Below are positions 61,691 through 64,000 of a stretch of DNA of 64,000 nucleotides, in pieces. This DNA is from JAEUIX01 sp964611125 (GTDB taxonomy: Bacteria; Planctomycetota; Phycisphaerae; Phycisphaerales; UBA1924): contig CAZSZO010000019.1 of the NCBI GenBank assembly GCA_964611125.1, positions 1 through 64,000 on the forward strand, written 5' to 3'. How positions within the stretch are numbered: the stretch's first letter is position 1; every line of letters starts with the position of its first letter. The notes beneath the pieces were generated by a model. That model saw nothing but the letters and a program-made list of their open reading frames with translations. It made no database searches and had not been told where the DNA came from. The position numbers and the translations under genes are program-made.

Positions 61691-62929
61691 TCAGTCCTTT
61701 GAGCCCGCGTCCACCACCGTCCACTTCCGCTCGCTGCGGCTGGATTCCACGGTCTTCTCGATGAAGCGCACGCCGCGGGCCCCGTCGAGCACGCCCGGGA
61801 AATCAAACTCAGTCGCGGCGGCCAGCCCGCCGGGGTGCGCGCCCGCCTGCACCGCGCGGATCGCTCGCCCAACGTTGTTGTAGACATTCGCGAAGGCTTC
61901 GAGGAACGCCTCGGGGTGCCCGGGGGGGATACGCGTCCCTTGCTTCGCGGCGTCGCACAAATAGGCGTTCCCGCGGCGCAGGACGCGCTCAGGCTGGCCG
62001 TCGAGGCGGTGAATCAGCTCGTTGGGGTTCTCCTGCCGCCAATCGAGCGAGCCCTTGTCGCCGAAGACGCGGATGCGCAGGTCATTTTCGTGGCCGATCT
62101 CGATCTGCGAGGCGATCAGGACGCCCCGTGCGCCGATCCCGCCCCCCACGCTACCGCCCCCCCCACTGCCGGGCGCGGGCTTGAACCGCAGCAGCAGATT
62201 CGCATCGTCATCGAGGCGGCGCCCAGGCACGAAGCTCGTCAGGTCAGCGCAGATCGAGTCGAGCTCCAGCCCGGTGATGTACGTTGCGAGCTGCTCGGCG
62301 TGGCTGCCGATGTCGCCGATGGCGCCCCCGGCGCCGCTGCGGGCCGGGTCGGTCCGCCAGTCGGCCTGCTTCTGCCCCGAGGCCTCCAGCCGGGCGGCGA
62401 GCCAACCCTGGTTGTACTCCACGATGACCTTCCGCACCACGCCCAGCTCGCCAGAGGCCGCCATGTGGCGGGCGTGCTTGACCAGCGGATAGCCCGAGTA
62501 GTTGTACGTGACGCCAAAGACCACGCCGGTCCGCCGCACCGCGTCAACCAGGGCGCCCGCGTCGGCCGAGTTGGTCACCAGCGGCTTGTCGCACACCACG
62601 TGGAACCCGGCGTTCACGAAGGCCAGCGCCGGCGCCGCGTGCACATGATTGGGTGTGACGATCGAAACAAAGTCGATGCGGTCGCCGCCCTCCCCCGCGG
62701 GCTTGCGCTGCAGCTCGCCCTCGAGCATCGCCTGCCACGTCGGATAGTTGCGCGCGTCCTCGAGCCCCAGGTCGCGCCCTGAGGCCAGCGCCTTTTCAGG
62801 CGAGCCGGAGAGAGCCCCCGCGACGAAGCGGGCCTGAGCGTCGAGGGCCGCGGCGGTCCGGTGCACCGCGCCGATGAATGCATCGCGACCGCCGCCGACC
62901 ATGCCGAACCGCAGCATCCGAACAGCCAT
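61691..62929 (-). CDS. Gfo/Idh/MocA family oxidoreductase
   Basis: A 412-residue NAD(P)-dependent sugar or inositol dehydrogenase-like enzyme. The Rossmann start RFGMVGGGRDAFIGAVHR is followed by the family motif VVCDKPLVTN (catalytic Lys in xKP). The C-terminal part has GGAIGDIGSHAEQLATYITG with the catalytic Asp and His, and HPEAFLEAFANVYNNV. Gly/Ser repeats around residues 255-270 (APGSGGGGSVGGGIGARG) form an insertion in the beta-sheet domain. Substrate unknown. GAGG about six bases before the ATG. Confidence 0.9.
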   Translation of the reverse strand: MAVRMLRFGMVGGGRDAFIGAVHRTAAALDAQARFVAGALSGSPEKALASGRDLGLEDARNYPTWQAMLEGELQRKPAGEGGDRIDFVSIVTPNHVHAAPALAFVNAGFHVVCDKPLVTNSADAGALVDAVRRTGVVFGVTYNYSGYPLVKHARHMAASGELGVVRKVIVEYNQGWLAARLEASGQKQADWRTDPARSGAGGAIGDIGSHAEQLATYITGLELDSICADLTSFVPGRRLDDDANLLLRFKPAPGSGGGGSVGGGIGARGVLIASQIEIGHENDLRIRVFGDKGSLDWRQENPNELIHRLDGQPERVLRRGNAYLCDAAKQGTRIPPGHPEAFLEAFANVYNNVGRAIRAVQAGAHPGGLAAATEFDFPGVLDGARGVRFIEKTVESSRSERKWTVVDAGSKD

Positions 62930-63089
62930 GGGAGACCTCGAAGAGAAGCCGACGCAGGTCAGCAGACGGGCGGCGCGTCAGCCGGGCCGCCGCCTGGCTC
63001 GATCCGCAGCACGCTCCATCGAGGATAGCAAAATCGCTGCGGGCGCACGCGCCCCCGTCCGGTCCGTGTCCTCGCGTTCTTCATCCGGC

Positions 63090-64000
63090 TCAGTCGGCCA
63101 GGTGCCGCAGGTTGTACCGCTCGATTTTGCGGGCCAGCCGGCGCCGCTCGATCCGCAGCATGTCCGCCGCCTTGCTCTGGTTGCCGCCCGTCGCCTTCAG
63201 GGCCCGGGCGATCAGTGTGCGCTCGGCGGACTCCAGCGTGACGATCGGGCCCTCGGCGGGGTTGCTCGCGGGCGGGGTGCCGCCGCGAACGTGCTCGGGA
63301 AGATCGGCGAACTGGATCTCATCGCCGGTGCTCATCACCACGGCGTGCTCCACGGCGTTGGCCAGCTCGCGCACGTTGCCCGGCCAGGGGTAGCCCTTGA
63401 GCAGCTCCTTCGCCTCGGGCGCCAGCGACTTGACCGGCTCCTCATAGAGCCCGGCGAGCTGCCACAGGAAGTGGTCGGCCAGCGGGAGAATGTCGACCAC
63501 GCGCTCGCGCAGAGGCGGCACTTCGAGCCGCACGACATCAAGCCGGAAGTAGAGATCCTCACGGAACTCGCCGCGACCGACCATGGCCTTCAGATCGCGA
63601 TGGGTCGCCGCGATGACGCGGACATTGACCGAGATGGGCTTGACCGCTCCCAGCGGGACGACGGACCGCTCCTGAATGCAGCGGAGCAGCTTCGCCTGGG
63701 TCTTGATATCCATTTCCCCGATCTCGTCGAGGAAGAGCGTGCCGCCGTCCGCGGCCCTGAGAAAGCCCAGCGTTGATTGCTCGGCCCCGGTGAACGAGCC
63801 CTTGACGTGGCCGAACAACTGCGACTCGAGCAGCGAGTCGCGCAGGCCGGTGCAATCGACGGCGACGAACGGGCCGGCCTCACGCCGGCTGAGGTGGTGC
63901 ACGCTGCGGGCGACCAGCTCCTTACCTGAGCCGGATTGGCCGTTGATGAGCACGGTGCAATCGCGGAACGCCACGGCGTTGATCAGCTTGCGCAGCTTCG
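63090..64000 (-). CDS. Sigma-54 dependent response-type activator (partial)
   Basis: The C-terminal 300 or so residues of a bacterial enhancer-binding protein; the frame continues past the right edge. The AAA+ domain has Walker A GQSGSGKE, the sigma-54 contact loop GSFTGA, Walker B GGTLFLDEIGEM, the arginine-finger region FREDLYFRLDVVRLEVPPLRER, and WPGNVRELANAVEHAVV. A Fis-type helix-turn-helix ends it (GGNQSKAADMLRIERRRLARKIERYNL). The contact loop has Ser in place of the first Ala of GAFTGA. Any receiver or sensor domain lies outside the window. Confidence 0.93.
   Translation of the reverse strand, partial: KLRKLINAVAFRDCTVLINGQSGSGKELVARSVHHLSRREAGPFVAVDCTGLRDSLLESQLFGHVKGSFTGAEQSTLGFLRAADGGTLFLDEIGEMDIKTQAKLLRCIQERSVVPLGAVKPISVNVRVIAATHRDLKAMVGRGEFREDLYFRLDVVRLEVPPLRERVVDILPLADHFLWQLAGLYEEPVKSLAPEAKELLKGYPWPGNVRELANAVEHAVVMSTGDEIQFADLPEHVRGGTPPASNPAEGPIVTLESAERTLIARALKATGGNQSKAADMLRIERRRLARKIERYNLRHLAD

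Overview
The window is GC-rich chromosomal DNA (roughly 70% G+C by eye) with no mobile element, prophage, CRISPR array, rRNA or tRNA that I could recognise. The best guess for the host is a planctomycete, probably a relative of Phycisphaerae. The grounds are exported proteins with PEP-CTERM-like tails (PAP, hydrophobic stretch, RRRR), secreted proteins ending in paired DPDDLSDYI calcium loops, a membrane protein with a CPHCGYNVRG/CPECG zinc-ribbon pair, a very long AsmA-like protein, a TatC with an extra loop, and several glycine-rich insertions in conserved enzymes. This placement is inference; no rRNA is present to confirm it.

Layout. 1-11.9 kb: the start of an ABC exporter, thymidylate kinase, GDP-L-fucose synthase, a 1579-residue AsmA-like protein, a PDZ protein, YicC, GDP-mannose dehydratase and a methyltransferase. 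11.9-16.9 kb: class I aldolase, a WaaP-like kinase, a WaaE-like glycosyltransferase and an alpha/beta hydrolase. Together with the GDP-sugar enzymes these suggest surface polysaccharide or LPS synthesis. 17-26 kb: an exported nuclease/phosphatase-fold protein, gamma-glutamyltransferase, a cobalamin-type binding lipoprotein, a small lipoprotein, phosphoglycerate dehydrogenase, a UvrC that lacks its C-terminal HhH region, and an unknown 405-residue protein.

26-33 kb: secreted proteins. Two neighbouring genes share an almost identical promoter with a palindromic operator-like element, and two proteins end in cysteine-bracketed double EF-hand tails. 33-38 kb: a second fucose-synthase-like enzyme, a YjfB-like peptide, a small lipoprotein, SRPBCC and DUF1579 proteins, TadA and TatC. 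38-41.2 kb: an ECF-type sigma factor, a probable anti-sigma membrane protein and an exported PDZ protein, with terminator-like hairpins after the sigma gene. 41.2-45.2 kb: mutM, dnaA and three long intergenic gaps, one with consecutive hairpins and one that looks like a possible replication origin.

45-50 kb: a P1B-4 metal-export ATPase, a VTT membrane protein and a metallo-beta-lactamase-fold hydrolase. 50-53 kb: a GbsR/MarR regulator with a candidate operator, a coupled unknown gene, a PilZ-J-domain fusion and a second PilZ protein. 53.2-55.6 kb: a tightly overlapped three-gene unit encoding a YHS lipoprotein, a ferritin-like protein and a FabH-like ketosynthase. 55.7-64 kb: an ABC ATPase, a DciA-like protein, a PhoX/DUF839-type exported protein, a TlpA-like thioredoxin, a DUF486 protein, a Gfo/Idh/MocA oxidoreductase and a sigma-54 activator cut by the right edge.

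Many genes carry a TANNNT hexamer only 5-9 bases before the start codon and no Shine-Dalgarno sequence, which suggests common leaderless transcription. The most unusual items are the PilZ-J fusion, the YHS/ferritin/ketosynthase operon, the shared operator-promoter of the exported-protein genes and the hairpin-rich gap before mutM.
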